The notes: generated by a model not told the origin, from the sequence alone. A stretch of 64,000 bases of DNA from Streptomyces sp. NRRL WC-3626 (GCF_000718785.1 NZ_JOCA01000029.1:36614-100613); one strand, 5' to 3'; shown: positions 17,678-26,851, counted from the first letter of the stretch. Translations and numbers: made by a program.

Positions 17678-18049
17678 ATGAACGGAACAGCGGAGCAGGA
17701 AGCCGTCGTACGCGGCGTCATGGACCAGTGGAAGTCCGCGGTCGACGCGCACGAACCGGAGAAGGCCGCGGCGCTCTTCACCGAGGACGCCATCTTCCAG
17801 GGACTCCATCCCTACAGCGTCGGCCGCGAAGGCGTCGCCCGGTACTACGACTCCCAGCCCCGCGGGCTGGCGGCCGAGTACTCGTTGCTCGAAACCCGGA
17901 GCCTCGCGGACGGCGTTCTCCTCGGGTATCTCGCGGTCGACTTCACCTTCACCGACAAGCCGGGCATTCATGTCACCCTCAGCGTCGTCCTCAAGCGCGA
18001 CGGTGCCCGGTGGTACCTCACCCACTACCAGGTGACCAGGCTCGACTGA
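17678..18049 (+). CDS. SnoaL-like/SgcJ-EcaC family protein
   Basis: A 123-residue NTF2-fold protein (VVRGVMDQWKSAVDAHEPEK, ALFTEDAIFQGL, FTDKPGIHVTLSVVLKRDG). AGAGGA is 7 bases upstream of the ATG. Members are small enzymes or binding proteins, often encoded with oxidoreductases. It lies 116 bp after the isomerase-like gene in the same direction and just before the TetR gene, so the three plausibly form one regulated unit. Confidence 0.85.
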   Translation: MNGTAEQEAVVRGVMDQWKSAVDAHEPEKAAALFTEDAIFQGLHPYSVGREGVARYYDSQPRGLAAEYSLLETRSLADGVLLGYLAVDFTFTDKPGIHVTLSVVLKRDGARWYLTHYQVTRLD

Positions 18050-18083
18050 CGCTCCGCCCGGGCTGTTCCGCCTCCGAGGTGAT

Positions 18084-18102
18084 AGACGAATGGTCGTATA
18101 CT
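18084..18102 (+). promoter_or_regulatory. TetR operator copy 3 overlapping a leaderless promoter
   Basis: AGACGAATGGTCGTAT (18084-18099) matches the palindrome at 16958 in 13 of 16 positions. A good -10 box, TATACT, occupies 18097-18102, only 6 bases before the ATG of the TetR gene, so transcription probably starts at the ATG and the operator would block it: direct autorepression. Confidence 0.65.
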
Positions 18103-18108
18103 CGACGC

Positions 18109-18732
18109 ATGGGGCGCACGAGTGATGCCGGAAGCAGGATCCTCGGCGCCGCGCGGTCGCTCATCGAACTGCGGGGCTACTCCGCGCTGGGTGTGGCGGA
18201 GATCTGCAAGACGGCCGGGGTTCCCAAGGGCAGTTTCTACTACTTCTTCGACTCCAAAGAGACCCTCGCGCTGGCCGTGATCGACGAACACTGGGCCGCT
18301 CAGCAGCGGGACTGGGAACGCGTCCTCGGAAGCGATGACGTGCCGTTGCAGCGGCTCCGGCGGTTGTTCGAGGAGACCGAGGCCGCGCAGCGCGCCGGCC
18401 AGGCCGCCCGCGGCACGGTCTCCGGCTGTATGTTCGGCAACCTCACCCTGGAGCTGAGCAATCAGACCGACGCGATCCGGAGCCGCCTCCAGCAGATCTT
18501 CGACGCCCAGGTCGACATGGTCGAGGGTGTGATCAGCGAGGCGCTGCGGCAAGGAGCCGTCTCGGTCGCCGGCACCCGTGCCGCGGCCCGCTCGGTGGTG
18601 GCCCAACTGGAGGGCCAGGTGCTGTTCGCGAAGCTCTACAACAACCCGGCCCGGCTCGATGCGCTGTGGGACGACTGCCTGGCGCTGCTCGGTGCCCACC
18701 CCTCCCGGCCGGCTGGCGGACACGCCACCTGA
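18109..18732 (+). CDS. TetR/AcrR family transcriptional regulator
   Basis: A 207-residue repressor with an N-terminal HTH (YSALGVAEICKTAGVPKGSF then YYFFDSKETL, about 24-54) and a ligand-binding C-terminal domain of the TetR_C type. There is no ribosome site; a -10 box immediately before the ATG suggests a leaderless mRNA. Three related palindromes at its own promoter, near the isomerase-like gene and before the divergent SDR define a probable local regulon. Confidence 0.9.
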   Translation: MGRTSDAGSRILGAARSLIELRGYSALGVAEICKTAGVPKGSFYYFFDSKETLALAVIDEHWAAQQRDWERVLGSDDVPLQRLRRLFEETEAAQRAGQAARGTVSGCMFGNLTLELSNQTDAIRSRLQQIFDAQVDMVEGVISEALRQGAVSVAGTRAAARSVVAQLEGQVLFAKLYNNPARLDALWDDCLALLGAHPSRPAGGHAT

Positions 18733-18810
18733 CCGGAGCGAGAGGCCGCCGAACTCCGCGTCCGCGCCCGGACGGGGTACGGAGCGTCATACGCGGAGTC
18801 CACGCCGACA

Positions 18811-19743
18811 TCATGGCGCCTCGGACGGCCGGCGCCGGTACGGGTCGCCGTCGGGGAGCCAGGCGTCGGGTCCGTCGAGGCCCAGGTCTCCCACGTCGTC
18901 GCACAAGGCGTCGACCACGCCGGTGACTTCGGGGCGTGAGTCGCTGCGACGCCACACGAGCGACCAGGTCCAGTGGATCTCGGGCGCCACGACGGGACGC
19001 CGGACCAGATCAGGAGGGACCGAAGCGGTCTGTCCCTTCGGGGAGTTGACGACCGGGCGGCCGGTGCGGCGGACGTGGTCGAAGAACGCCGGCCCGGTGA
19101 TGCCGTTGTCGGAGATGCGTATTGCGCGTGCCCCCGTGTCCCGGGCCAACCGCTCGGCGTACGCGTTCCACGACGACCAGGAGGTGGTGTCGTCGTCCAG
19201 CAGGACGACGGTGTCCCGGGCCGCCACATCACCGGTGTCGCCCGCCGGCGCGAGGGCGTGGAGCCGGTCGGCGCCGACGAGCCTGGAGCGCAGGCCGAGC
19301 CTCTCCAGATCCCCCGTCCGCACCCAGCACACGGCCAGGTCCAGGCTCCCGTCGGCGACCCGCCCGGCCTGGGTGTGCGAGGGCGCCACCCACGCGTCGA
19401 CGTGCACCTGCGCCACGGACGACGTGCGGGCGAGGAGGTCCGCCGGGACCCAGTTGACGTAACCGAGTCGGATCGGCTCCGAACCGGACAACCGGCGTGC
19501 CTGGTGCCGGAAGCCGTCGGCCTGTTCCAACAGGGCACGCGCACGCGGAAGCAGCGCCGCACCGGCGGTGGTGAGCGCCACCGAGCAGCGGTCGCGGTCG
19601 AACAGCCGCACGCCGAGATCCCGTTCCAGAGCCTTGATCTGCTGGGACAGGGACGGACCGGCGATCAGGAGCCGTTCGGCGGCCCGGCCGAAGTTGAGCT
19701 CTTCGGCGACCGCCACGAAGTACCGCACCTGACGCAGCTCCAT
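18811..19743 (-). CDS. LysR family transcriptional regulator
   Basis: A 310-residue LTTR. The HTH is at the N-terminus (MELRQVRYFVAVAEELNFGR, then LSQQIKALERDLGVRLFDR), followed by a periplasmic-binding-like effector domain. The start at 19743 matches the usual MELRQ beginning; an in-frame ATG three codons upstream is possible. LTTRs normally control a divergent gene, here the GPP34 protein starting 219 bp away, but no T-N11-A box stands out. Confidence 0.88.
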   Translation of the reverse strand: MELRQVRYFVAVAEELNFGRAAERLLIAGPSLSQQIKALERDLGVRLFDRDRCSVALTTAGAALLPRARALLEQADGFRHQARRLSGSEPIRLGYVNWVPADLLARTSSVAQVHVDAWVAPSHTQAGRVADGSLDLAVCWVRTGDLERLGLRSRLVGADRLHALAPAGDTGDVAARDTVVLLDDDTTSWSSWNAYAERLARDTGARAIRISDNGITGPAFFDHVRRTGRPVVNSPKGQTASVPPDLVRRPVVAPEIHWTWSLVWRRSDSRPEVTGVVDALCDDVGDLGLDGPDAWLPDGDPYRRRPSEAP

Positions 19744-19961
19744 GCCGGACATGCTATGCCGCGTGGAGCCGGGCCCTCCCGCAGAGAGGACACCGGTCGG
19801 GGCCCGGCGGTCCCGCAACGAGCCCCGCCCTCCACGCGTGCTTATCGTGTCGGGGGAGTGGTTGAATGCCCTGGTCCCCTCCGCCGCTCGGTCACCGGCC
19901 GACGCACCGAGCCGGAACGGCTCGGCCGGCCATGATCGCCCTGCCACATCTGGAGCCGCAC

Positions 19962-20564
19962 ATGACCACCGCCCGGGACCTCGCGATCGTTGCCGCCGGA
20001 CCGGAGAGCAACCCCGGCGTGGAACAGGGGGACCTCTCGCTCGCTCTGGCGGGAGCCGAACTGATCGACCTCATCGACTCCCACACCGTCACCCTCGAGA
20101 GCGACCGGCTCGTGCCCGGCGCGCCGCCGGAGATCGACGACCGCTCGTTGCGGGAGGCCGCCTCGGCGCTCCTGCGGCAGGAACCGTACGAGACCGTGGG
20201 GGACTGGCTGCGGCGCCGCGGCCGGGACCTCGCCGCGCACTACCGTGCCACGCTCGAAGCGGACGGGCTGGTGGCACCCGCCCGCCCCCGGCGCAACCCG
20301 TTCCGCCGGGCCAGTCCGACGTCGCCGGACGCCCCGGAGCTGCGCCTGGCAGCCGAGCGCTGGAGCACCGGCGAGCCCGCCCTCCTCGGACTGGCGGCCG
20401 CGGCGGGCGTCACCGACCAGCCGGACACCCCGTCCACCGGACTGACCGACGACCAGGGCGTCGTCGTGGGCACCGTCTACGACGCCGTCACACAACTGGC
20501 CGCCGTGCGGCAACGTGAAACCATCGAGCAGGCGGCCTTCGACAACATCTGGCGGGGCAACTGA
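19962..20564 (+). CDS. GPP34 (GOLPH3/Vps74-like) family protein
   Basis: A 200-residue all-helical protein of the GPP34 family, numerous in Streptomyces. Diagnostic parts are VEQGDLSLALAGAELIDLI, the repeated basic segment RRRGRDLAAHYRATLEADG and the ending RETIEQAAFDNIWRG. GGAG lies 6 bases before the ATG. The eukaryotic homologue binds phosphatidylinositol-4-phosphate at Golgi membranes; the role in bacteria is unknown, probably peripheral to the membrane. Confidence 0.85.
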   Translation: MTTARDLAIVAAGPESNPGVEQGDLSLALAGAELIDLIDSHTVTLESDRLVPGAPPEIDDRSLREAASALLRQEPYETVGDWLRRRGRDLAAHYRATLEADGLVAPARPRRNPFRRASPTSPDAPELRLAAERWSTGEPALLGLAAAAGVTDQPDTPSTGLTDDQGVVVGTVYDAVTQLAAVRQRETIEQAAFDNIWRGN

Positions 20565-20696
20565 GCCGGGGGAGCGGTGGCAGGACGGACGACTCGGCCG
20601 TCTTGGTCTTCGGTGAAGCGGTCGGTGCTCTCCCTCGCACGGTGCCCTCCTGGCATCCGCCATCCGTATTCCGGATGAAGCCCCTTGGGTCCGGGC

Positions 20697-21065
20697 GTGT
20701 CCGCTGTGCTCGGTGGTGTCATAGCCGGGGGACTCGTCCTCGCGGGAGGGTCACCGGCTGCCGCAGCCTCCTGCAGCATCACGGCCGGCAATGTGCTGAA
20801 GACCGGCGCCTCCACCGGGGACTCCTGGGTCACCGGCTACGGTGCCTGGACCGGCAGCGGCTGCGGTGACATGAAGATCAAGATTCAGCGCAAGGTCCTG
20901 GGGATCTGGTACACCGCGAACAGCGACGGCTGGGACGCCAGCGGCGACAGCTCCGGCAACGTTTCCCTTCCGACCAAGTGCAGCGGTACGCAGACCTGGC
21001 GGGTGTGGCTGGACGGGGAGAACACCGACAGCAGGACCGGCCCCACCAAGTCGATCACCTGCTAG
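20697..21065 (+). CDS. Small secreted protein
   Basis: About 122 residues: a hydrophobic signal sequence (VSAVLGGVIAGGLVLAGGSP then AAAA) and a mature part with four cysteines (SCSI, SGCGD, TKCSG and a C-terminal SITC). Start uncertain: GTG at 20697 or TTG at 20685 are in frame, but the natural-looking ATGAAG at 20675 is in another frame, so the true N-terminus may have been broken by an indel. No family recognised; it resembles the other small exported proteins at 34.6, 35.1, 41.4 and 50.5 kb in layout only. Confidence 0.65.
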   Translation: MSAVLGGVIAGGLVLAGGSPAAAASCSITAGNVLKTGASTGDSWVTGYGAWTGSGCGDMKIKIQRKVLGIWYTANSDGWDASGDSSGNVSLPTKCSGTQTWRVWLDGENTDSRTGPTKSITC

Positions 21066-21181
21066 CGCTCTGACCAGCCCCCGGCCCAGCACCTCGAAAT
21101 CGGCGGCCGCCATCCCGTAGCCGGCGGCCATGACGCCAGCATCGCCCTCGCCGCCGAGCGGCCGCGAGTCCGGCGCCATGC

Positions 21182-21859
21182 TCAGTCGGACGGGGCGCCT
21201 GTGTCGATGATCCGATATCCCACGCCGGGGGTGGTGGTGATGACCGGGGGGTCTCCGAGTTTGCGTCGCAGGCGGCTGATGGTCACCGTGACGGTGTTGG
21301 TGAACGGGTCGGCGTGTTCGTCCCACACCTGTTCGAGGAGGTCCTCCGCGCTGAGGAAGGCGGGGCTCTCGTTCAGGAGGGCTTCGAGTACCGCGAATTC
21401 CTTGACGGAGAGGTCGAGTTGGTGACCGTCGCGGCTGACGGTGCGGCGTATCGGGTCGAGTTCGATGCCCGCCGTGCGCAGGATGCGGGACCGGGCGGCG
21501 GGGCGGCGGCGTGCCAGGGCGCGGATGCGCAGGATGAGTTCGGGAAAGTGGAAGGGTTTGGCGAGGTAGTCGTCGGCGCCCAGGGTCAGGCCGCGCACGC
21601 GGTCCCCGGGTGAAGCGGCGGCGGTCAGCATGAGGACCATCTCGCGGCCGTCCCGCTCGGTGATCATCTGACAGAGGGTGTCGCCGTGGATGCCTGGCAG
21701 ATCGCGGTCGAGCAGGACGACGTCGTACGTGTTGACGTCCAGCTTGGCCGCGGCGTCGAGCCCGTCGTGGGCCACGTCCACGGCCATGCCCTGGTCGCGC
21801 AGTCCCTCGGCGATGACTTCGGCGAGGGGGCGGGCGTCCTCGACCACCAGGACTCTCAA
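21182..21859 (-). CDS. OmpR/PhoB-family response regulator
   Basis: A 225-residue regulator: receiver domain with acidic pocket ED at 7-8, phosphoacceptor D51 (VVLLDRDLPG) and lysine in LAKPFHFPEL; then a winged-helix DNA-binding domain (TNTVTVTISRLRRKLG). The start is a TTG that overlaps the stop of the kinase gene upstream (TTGA), so expression is translationally coupled to it. It probably acts on the divergent ABC transporter operon, where 11-bp-spaced direct repeats are present. Confidence 0.92.
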   Translation of the reverse strand: MRVLVVEDARPLAEVIAEGLRDQGMAVDVAHDGLDAAAKLDVNTYDVVLLDRDLPGIHGDTLCQMITERDGREMVLMLTAAASPGDRVRGLTLGADDYLAKPFHFPELILRIRALARRRPAARSRILRTAGIELDPIRRTVSRDGHQLDLSVKEFAVLEALLNESPAFLSAEDLLEQVWDEHADPFTNTVTVTISRLRRKLGDPPVITTTPGVGYRIIDTGAPSD

Positions 21860-23109
21860 CGCGCCGCGCTCGTCTCTGTGCCGGGGGCTTCCGCCGTCGG
21901 CCTGCCGTCCGTGCGAGGGAGGGCGACGGTGACGCACAGGCCGCCGTCGGGGCGGGCGCGCAGGTCGAGGGTGCCGTGGTGGGCCTGGGTGATGGCCGCG
22001 ACGATGGAGAGGCCGAGGCCGCTGCCCTGGCCGGTGCCGGTCCGGTCGGCGCCAAGGCGGCGGAAGGGCCGCGCGAGGTCCGCCACCCGCCGCTGGTCGA
22101 GGGCCGGTCCGCTGGACTCGACGACGAGGGACACTGCGCCCGCGTCGTCTCCTTCGGCCCGGACCGCGACACTGATCCAGCCCCCGGGGTCGTTGTGCGC
22201 GATCGCGTTGTCGACCACGTTGTCGGCCATGCGGCGCAGCAGCGTCCCGCTGCCCCGCACCCACGCGGAGTCGTCGATCCGGCTCTCACGCACCGTCAGG
22301 CCCTTGGCCGCGATGTCCTTCGCCCGTCCGGTCAGGGCGGTCAGCGCGAGTTGGCCGAGGGCGAGGCGCGCCGAGTCGGTGAACTCGCCGTGCTGAGTGC
22401 GAGCCAGGACGAGGAAGCTCTCCAGCAGCCGGTCCACCTGGTCGAGTTCGGCGCGCATCCGGGCGGCCAGCGTGCCCGTGGTCGCGGGTACTGGGCCCGG
22501 CTTGGCGAGGGCCACGTCCAGGGAGGCCCGCATCGTGGTGAGAGGGGTGCGCAGCTCGTGGGAGGCGTTGGCGACGAAGAGGCGCTGGGCGTCGAAGGAG
22601 TGCTCCAGGCGGCCGAGGAGGTCGTCGATGGTGTCGGCGAGGTCCTTCACCTCGTCACCGCGGCCGCCCATGGCCAGGCGTTCGTGCAGGCTGTCGGCGG
22701 TGATCCGGCGGGTTGCCGCCGTCATCACGCGTAGCGGGCGCAGCACCCGGCCGGCGACGAGCCAGCCGAGGCCGACCGAGACCACCGCCATGACGCCGAG
22801 GGCGATGGCGGAGCCGATCAGGATCTGCCGGGACTGGGTGTCGTGCGCCTGGGCCAACCGCTGCTCCAACTCGTCGATGCGGCCCTGGGCCTGTGCCGTC
22901 GTGGCGGGCTGACCGGTGCCGCCATCGGGGGCGGTCCGGCTGGAGCGCGATCCGCCGGACGCCACCACGGCCGCGATGGCCAGCAGCGCCGTTCCCGACA
23001 GCAGGAACGCAGTCACGTACAAGGCGGTGAAGCGGGTGCGGGCAGTGCCACGGCGCAGGCCGAGCCGGGCGGTCAGGCCCGCGAGCCGTCGGGGCGGGCC
23101 CCATTTCAT
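21856..23109 (-). CDS. Sensor histidine kinase
   Basis: A 417-residue membrane kinase. Two membrane segments (about 28-50 and 96-120) enclose a short external loop of about 45 residues with a helical EQRLAQAHDTQ stretch. A HAMP domain follows, then the H-box FVANASHELRTPL, the N-box VVDNAIAH and the G-box GQGSGLGLSIVAAI. ATG at 23109 is preferred because AGGGGAG is 7 bases upstream; an ATG at 23115 is too close to it. The small sensor loop resembles kinases that detect membrane or cell-wall stress. Confidence 0.92.
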   Translation of the reverse strand: MKWGPPRRLAGLTARLGLRRGTARTRFTALYVTAFLLSGTALLAIAAVVASGGSRSSRTAPDGGTGQPATTAQAQGRIDELEQRLAQAHDTQSRQILIGSAIALGVMAVVSVGLGWLVAGRVLRPLRVMTAATRRITADSLHERLAMGGRGDEVKDLADTIDDLLGRLEHSFDAQRLFVANASHELRTPLTTMRASLDVALAKPGPVPATTGTLAARMRAELDQVDRLLESFLVLARTQHGEFTDSARLALGQLALTALTGRAKDIAAKGLTVRESRIDDSAWVRGSGTLLRRMADNVVDNAIAHNDPGGWISVAVRAEGDDAGAVSLVVESSGPALDQRRVADLARPFRRLGADRTGTGQGSGLGLSIVAAITQAHHGTLDLRARPDGGLCVTVALPRTDGRPTAEAPGTETSAAR

Positions 23110-23174
23110 CCGCATGCTCCCCTCTCGCCACCCCGCCAGGACACGTACCAGGCCAGGCTAAGCCGAGGCGCCTA

Positions 23175-23224
23175 ACAGCGGGATGACAGCGGCCGTTCGG
23201 CTCCTGTGACTCGCGCCGTCACAG
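23175..23224. promoter_or_regulatory. Response-regulator boxes between kinase and ABC operon
   Basis: ACAGCGG occurs at 23175-23181 and 23186-23192, an 11-bp period typical of OmpR-family binding. Downstream, CTGTGAC (23204-23210) and GTCACAG (23218-23224) form a perfect inverted repeat just before the ABC start. Both lie in the divergent promoter region. Confidence 0.5.
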
Positions 23225-23234
23225 GGTGGGGCCC

Positions 23235-24182
23235 ATGAGCGATGAGAGTACGAAGGCGACGATCGAGGTCATCGGTCTGCGTAAACGCTTCGGGCCACAG
23301 CTGGCTCTGGACGGGATGACGTTCACCGTGCGGCCCGGACGGGTGACCGGCTTCGTCGGCCCGAACGGCGCGGGCAAGTCCACCACCATGCGCGTGATCC
23401 TGGGCCTCGACGCGGCTGAGGAGGGAAAAGCCCTGGTTGACGGTGTGCCGTACCGCACCCTGCGTCGCCCGCTTCGGCATCTGGGGGCACTGCTCGACGC
23501 CTCCGCGCTGCAGCCGAGCCGCACCGCCCGCAACCACCTGCTGTGGCTGGCCCACTCGCAGGGCGTGCCGGCCCGGCGGGTGGACGAGATCCTCGAACAG
23601 GCCGGCCTGGGCACGGCGGCCCGGCGCAAGGCCGGCGGCTTCTCGCTGGGCATGCGCCAGCGCCTGGGGATCGCGGCGGCGCTGATCGGTGACCCGCCGG
23701 TCGTCATGCTGGACGAGCCGTTCAACGGCCTCGACCCCGACGGCATCGTGTGGATGCGCGGCTTCCTGTCGTCGCTGGCCCGGCAAGGCCGCGCCGTCCT
23801 GGTCTCCAGTCACCTGATGAGTGAACTCGAAGACACCGCGGACCATCTCGTGGTGATCGGCCGCGGCCGGGTCGTCGCGGACACCAGCGTGTCCGAACTG
23901 CTCGCCGAGGCGTCCGGCGGCCGGGTCACCCTGCGCACCTCCGCGCCTGCGTACGCCGCCCAGGTCCTGCACGGCGCGGGCGCCACCGTTCTCGCCTCCG
24001 GCGCCGACACCCTCGTCGTTACGGGCCTGCCCGACGAGGAGATCGTGGCCCTGCTCGCCCGGAACGGGGTGCCGTTCTCCCAGGTGTCCGCGCATCGGGC
24101 GACGCTCGAAGAGGCGTACATGAAGCTCACCCGGGACGCGGTGGAGTACCGGGGCATCCCGGCGAGGGAGGCCACGCGATGA
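23235..24182 (+). CDS. ABC transporter ATP-binding protein (drug/bacitracin-exporter type)
   Basis: A 315-residue ATPase. Walker A is GPNGAGKST (42-50), the signature is FSLGMRQRL (the LxxGMxQRL variant of BcrA/DrrA-like exporters) and Walker B is VVMLDEPFNGLD. Its stop overlaps the ATG of the first permease (ATGA). Together with two permeases it forms an exporter divergent from a two-component system, a standard arrangement for antibiotic or envelope-stress response. Start at ATG 23235; GTG at 23226 is possible. Confidence 0.92.
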   Translation: MSDESTKATIEVIGLRKRFGPQLALDGMTFTVRPGRVTGFVGPNGAGKSTTMRVILGLDAAEEGKALVDGVPYRTLRRPLRHLGALLDASALQPSRTARNHLLWLAHSQGVPARRVDEILEQAGLGTAARRKAGGFSLGMRQRLGIAAALIGDPPVVMLDEPFNGLDPDGIVWMRGFLSSLARQGRAVLVSSHLMSELEDTADHLVVIGRGRVVADTSVSELLAEASGGRVTLRTSAPAYAAQVLHGAGATVLASGADTLVVTGLPDEEIVALLARNGVPFSQVSAHRATLEEAYMKLTRDAVEYRGIPAREATR

Positions 24183-25741
24183 CCGCCACCCTCACCTCGC
24201 GCCCCCCGGCCACGGGGCGCGCCGGGCAGGGCGGGTTCCTCAGGACGCTGCACGCCGAGTGGACGAAGTTCCGTACGGTACGCGGCTGGGTCCTCGCCAC
24301 GGCGGGGGCGCTCCTGGCGACGATCGTGGTCGGCCTGCTCGGCACGGCCGCCCCCGCCCCCGGCGGTCGCGGGGCCCACTCCGCCTCGTACCCGGAGGGC
24401 CCCGGCGGCGAGGCCGTCAACGACAGCTTCTACTTCGTCCGCAAGACGCTCACCGGAGACGGCGCCCTCACCGTTCACCTGCGGTCGCTGACCGGCGTGG
24501 CCGACACCGGGACCGGCAGGACGGCCCGGGGTGCGCAGCCCTGGGCGAAGGCCGGGATCATCGTGAAGGAGAACCTCACCCAGGGATCCCCGTACGCGGC
24601 GGTCATGGCCACCGGCGGCCACGGCGTGCGCATGCAGTACAACTACACGCACGACACGGCGGGCCCACCCGGCGAGGTCTCCCAGGCTTCCCCGCGCTGG
24701 CTGCGCCTGGTCCGCTCCGGTGACCGTCTCACCGGTTCCACCTCTACCGACGGCTCCCACTGGACCAAGGTCGGCCATGCCAAGGTGCCGGGGCTTGCGC
24801 GCACCGTACAGGCCGGGCTCTTCGCGACGTCACCGCAGGCGAAACAGGACACCGCGGCGGGCACGGGCTTCAGCCCAGCCGTGGCCACCGGCACCTTCGG
24901 CCGCCCCGCTCTCACCGGCGACTGGTCCCAGGGGGCGTGGAGCGGCACACAGGTGGGCGGCGACGCGGGCACCTCCGGCAGCTACACGAACACCAGCGAG
25001 GGCGGCTTCACCCAGACCGACGGCGGCGGGTTCACCGTAACCGGGGCCGGTGACATCGCACCGGTCGTCGGCGGGCCCGTCATGGGCGTCGGCTTCTCCG
25101 CCGAGAACTTCCTCGTCGGCACCTTCGCCGGACTGATCGTGGTGATCGCCGTGGCCACGGTGTTCATCACTGGCGAGTACCGGCGCGGTTTGCTGCGCAC
25201 GACCATGGCGGCAACTCCCCTGCGGGGCCGGGTGCTTGGTGCCAAGGCGTTGGTGGCCGGGGGTGTCGCGTTCGCCATGGGTCTGGTGGCCGCCGCGATC
25301 ACTGTTCCCCTCGGGGAACGCAGCGCGCGTGGCAGGGGCTTTCATGTCTTCCCCGTCACGTCGGCGACCGAAGTGCGCGTCATGGTCGGCACCGGGCTGC
25401 TCTGCGCGGCCGCCGCGGTGCTCGCTCTCGGCGCCGGCGCCCTGCTGCGGCGCAGCGGCGCGGCTGTCGCCCTGGTCATCGCGTCGATCGTGCTGCCCTT
25501 CCTGCTCGCCACCTCCGGCGTACTGCCCCCGGGCGTCTCGGAGTGGCTGCTGCGGGTGACCCCGGCTGCGGGCTTCTCCATCCAGCAGACCCTGCCCCAG
25601 TACACGCAGGTGCTCAGCGTGTACGAGCCGTCGACCGGCTACTACCCGCTGGCGCCATGGGTCGGCCTCGCCGTGCTGTGCGGATACGCCACGCTCGCCC
25701 TCGGTCTGGCCGTGGTGCGGCTGCGCGGGAGGGACGTATGA
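24179..25741 (+). CDS. ABC transporter permease with large extracytoplasmic insert
   Basis: A 520-residue permease. The N-terminal segment (LHAEWTKFRTVRGWVLAT) is typical of ABC-2 permeases. Between the first membrane helix (about 36-56) and the remaining five (from about 310) lies a roughly 240-residue external region, whose part SPRWLRLVRSGDRLTGSTST with following DGSHWTKVG matches DUF1349/concanavalin-like beta-sandwich domains. The core membrane part contains ITGEYRRGLLRTT. Such an insert could bind a peptide or glycan outside the cell. Overlaps both neighbours by four bases. Confidence 0.88.
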   Translation: MTATLTSRPPATGRAGQGGFLRTLHAEWTKFRTVRGWVLATAGALLATIVVGLLGTAAPAPGGRGAHSASYPEGPGGEAVNDSFYFVRKTLTGDGALTVHLRSLTGVADTGTGRTARGAQPWAKAGIIVKENLTQGSPYAAVMATGGHGVRMQYNYTHDTAGPPGEVSQASPRWLRLVRSGDRLTGSTSTDGSHWTKVGHAKVPGLARTVQAGLFATSPQAKQDTAAGTGFSPAVATGTFGRPALTGDWSQGAWSGTQVGGDAGTSGSYTNTSEGGFTQTDGGGFTVTGAGDIAPVVGGPVMGVGFSAENFLVGTFAGLIVVIAVATVFITGEYRRGLLRTTMAATPLRGRVLGAKALVAGGVAFAMGLVAAAITVPLGERSARGRGFHVFPVTSATEVRVMVGTGLLCAAAAVLALGAGALLRRSGAAVALVIASIVLPFLLATSGVLPPGVSEWLLRVTPAAGFSIQQTLPQYTQVLSVYEPSTGYYPLAPWVGLAVLCGYATLALGLAVVRLRGRDV

Positions 25742-26574
25742 GTCTCCTGAGCGGTGCACGACTCACGAGCACGGCGGACGGCGGGTGGAGGGGGGACTTC
25801 GGCCTCGCCCTGCATGCGGAGTGGACCAAGCTGCGCACCGTAGGAGACATGGGCAGATTGCTCCTTCTCGCGGTCGCACTGACCGTGGCCGTCGGCTGCG
25901 GCACCGCCAAGGCCGTGAAGTGCCCGGACGCGGGGTGCGGCCAGGACGCCGTCAAGGTTGCGCTGACCGGCGTCACCGTCGGGCAGGCGGTCGTCGCCGT
26001 CTTCGCGGTGCTGGCCGTCAGCGGCGAGTACGGCACCGGCATGATCCGCACCACGTTCACGGCGGTGCCGAACCGGCTCACCGTCCTGACCGCCAAGGCG
26101 ACGGTTCTCACCACGGTCGTCCTGGCCTCCGGGACGGTTGCCGTCCTGGCCTCCCTCCTCGTCGGCCGCTCCATCCTGCCAGGCAACGGATTCACCGAGG
26201 CGCACGGCTATGCCCCGCTGCACCCGACCGACGGCCCGACCCTGCGCGCGGCCGTGGGCTCGGTCCTCTACCTCGTCCTGATCGCCCTGATCGGCCTCGG
26301 TGTGGCGACGGCGGTACGGGAGGCGGCGACCGCCATCGGGATCGTGCTCGGACTGCTCTACCTCTTCCCGGTCGTCACCCAGGTGGTCAACGACCCGGAG
26401 TGGCAGCGCCACCTCCAGCAGATCTCGCCCATGACCGCCGGACTCGCCGTCCAAGCCACCGTCCATCTGCGCGAGCTGCCCATCGGCCCATGGGCCGGCC
26501 TGGGCGTGCTCGCCACGTGGGCCGCGGCCGCGTTGCTGGTCGGCAGCCTGCTGCTGCACAGGCGCGACGCCTAG
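25738..26574 (+). CDS. ABC transporter permease
   Basis: A 278-residue ABC-2-type permease with about six membrane helices. LHAEWTKLRTVGD at the N-terminus and VSGEYGTGMIRTTF parallel the first permease, so the two probably form a heterodimer with the ATPase. The start overlaps the upstream stop (ATGA). Ends the operon. Confidence 0.9.
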   Translation: MSLLSGARLTSTADGGWRGDFGLALHAEWTKLRTVGDMGRLLLLAVALTVAVGCGTAKAVKCPDAGCGQDAVKVALTGVTVGQAVVAVFAVLAVSGEYGTGMIRTTFTAVPNRLTVLTAKATVLTTVVLASGTVAVLASLLVGRSILPGNGFTEAHGYAPLHPTDGPTLRAAVGSVLYLVLIALIGLGVATAVREAATAIGIVLGLLYLFPVVTQVVNDPEWQRHLQQISPMTAGLAVQATVHLRELPIGPWAGLGVLATWAAAALLVGSLLLHRRDA

Positions 26575-26851
26575 CCGAATCGAGCCGTCCGCGAGCACGG
26601 TGGCTTCGGGCCTCTCCCCGGCCCGGCGCCTCACCCGGTCAACGATGCGGCCGACAGGGAGCGACGCTGGGCGGGCAGGTCTGCAGGATGCCGGCCCGGA
26701 CCCACGGTCCGCCGCCGCCCGGGCGGCTTCCACCTCGGGCACGGTGCGATCTCGTTCGGCCCGGTCTCCTCTCTGAACCCGTACGTATGGTCCCTCGAGG
26801 CCGTCGACAAACCCGTGGCACATGCGTACCGTCCCGGGCCAGGATGCGGCT

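Noticed and set aside
25642..26823. A 393-codon minus frame opposite the second permease
   Set aside because: Antisense shadow; the plus frame has membrane helices and ATGA coupling to the previous gene.
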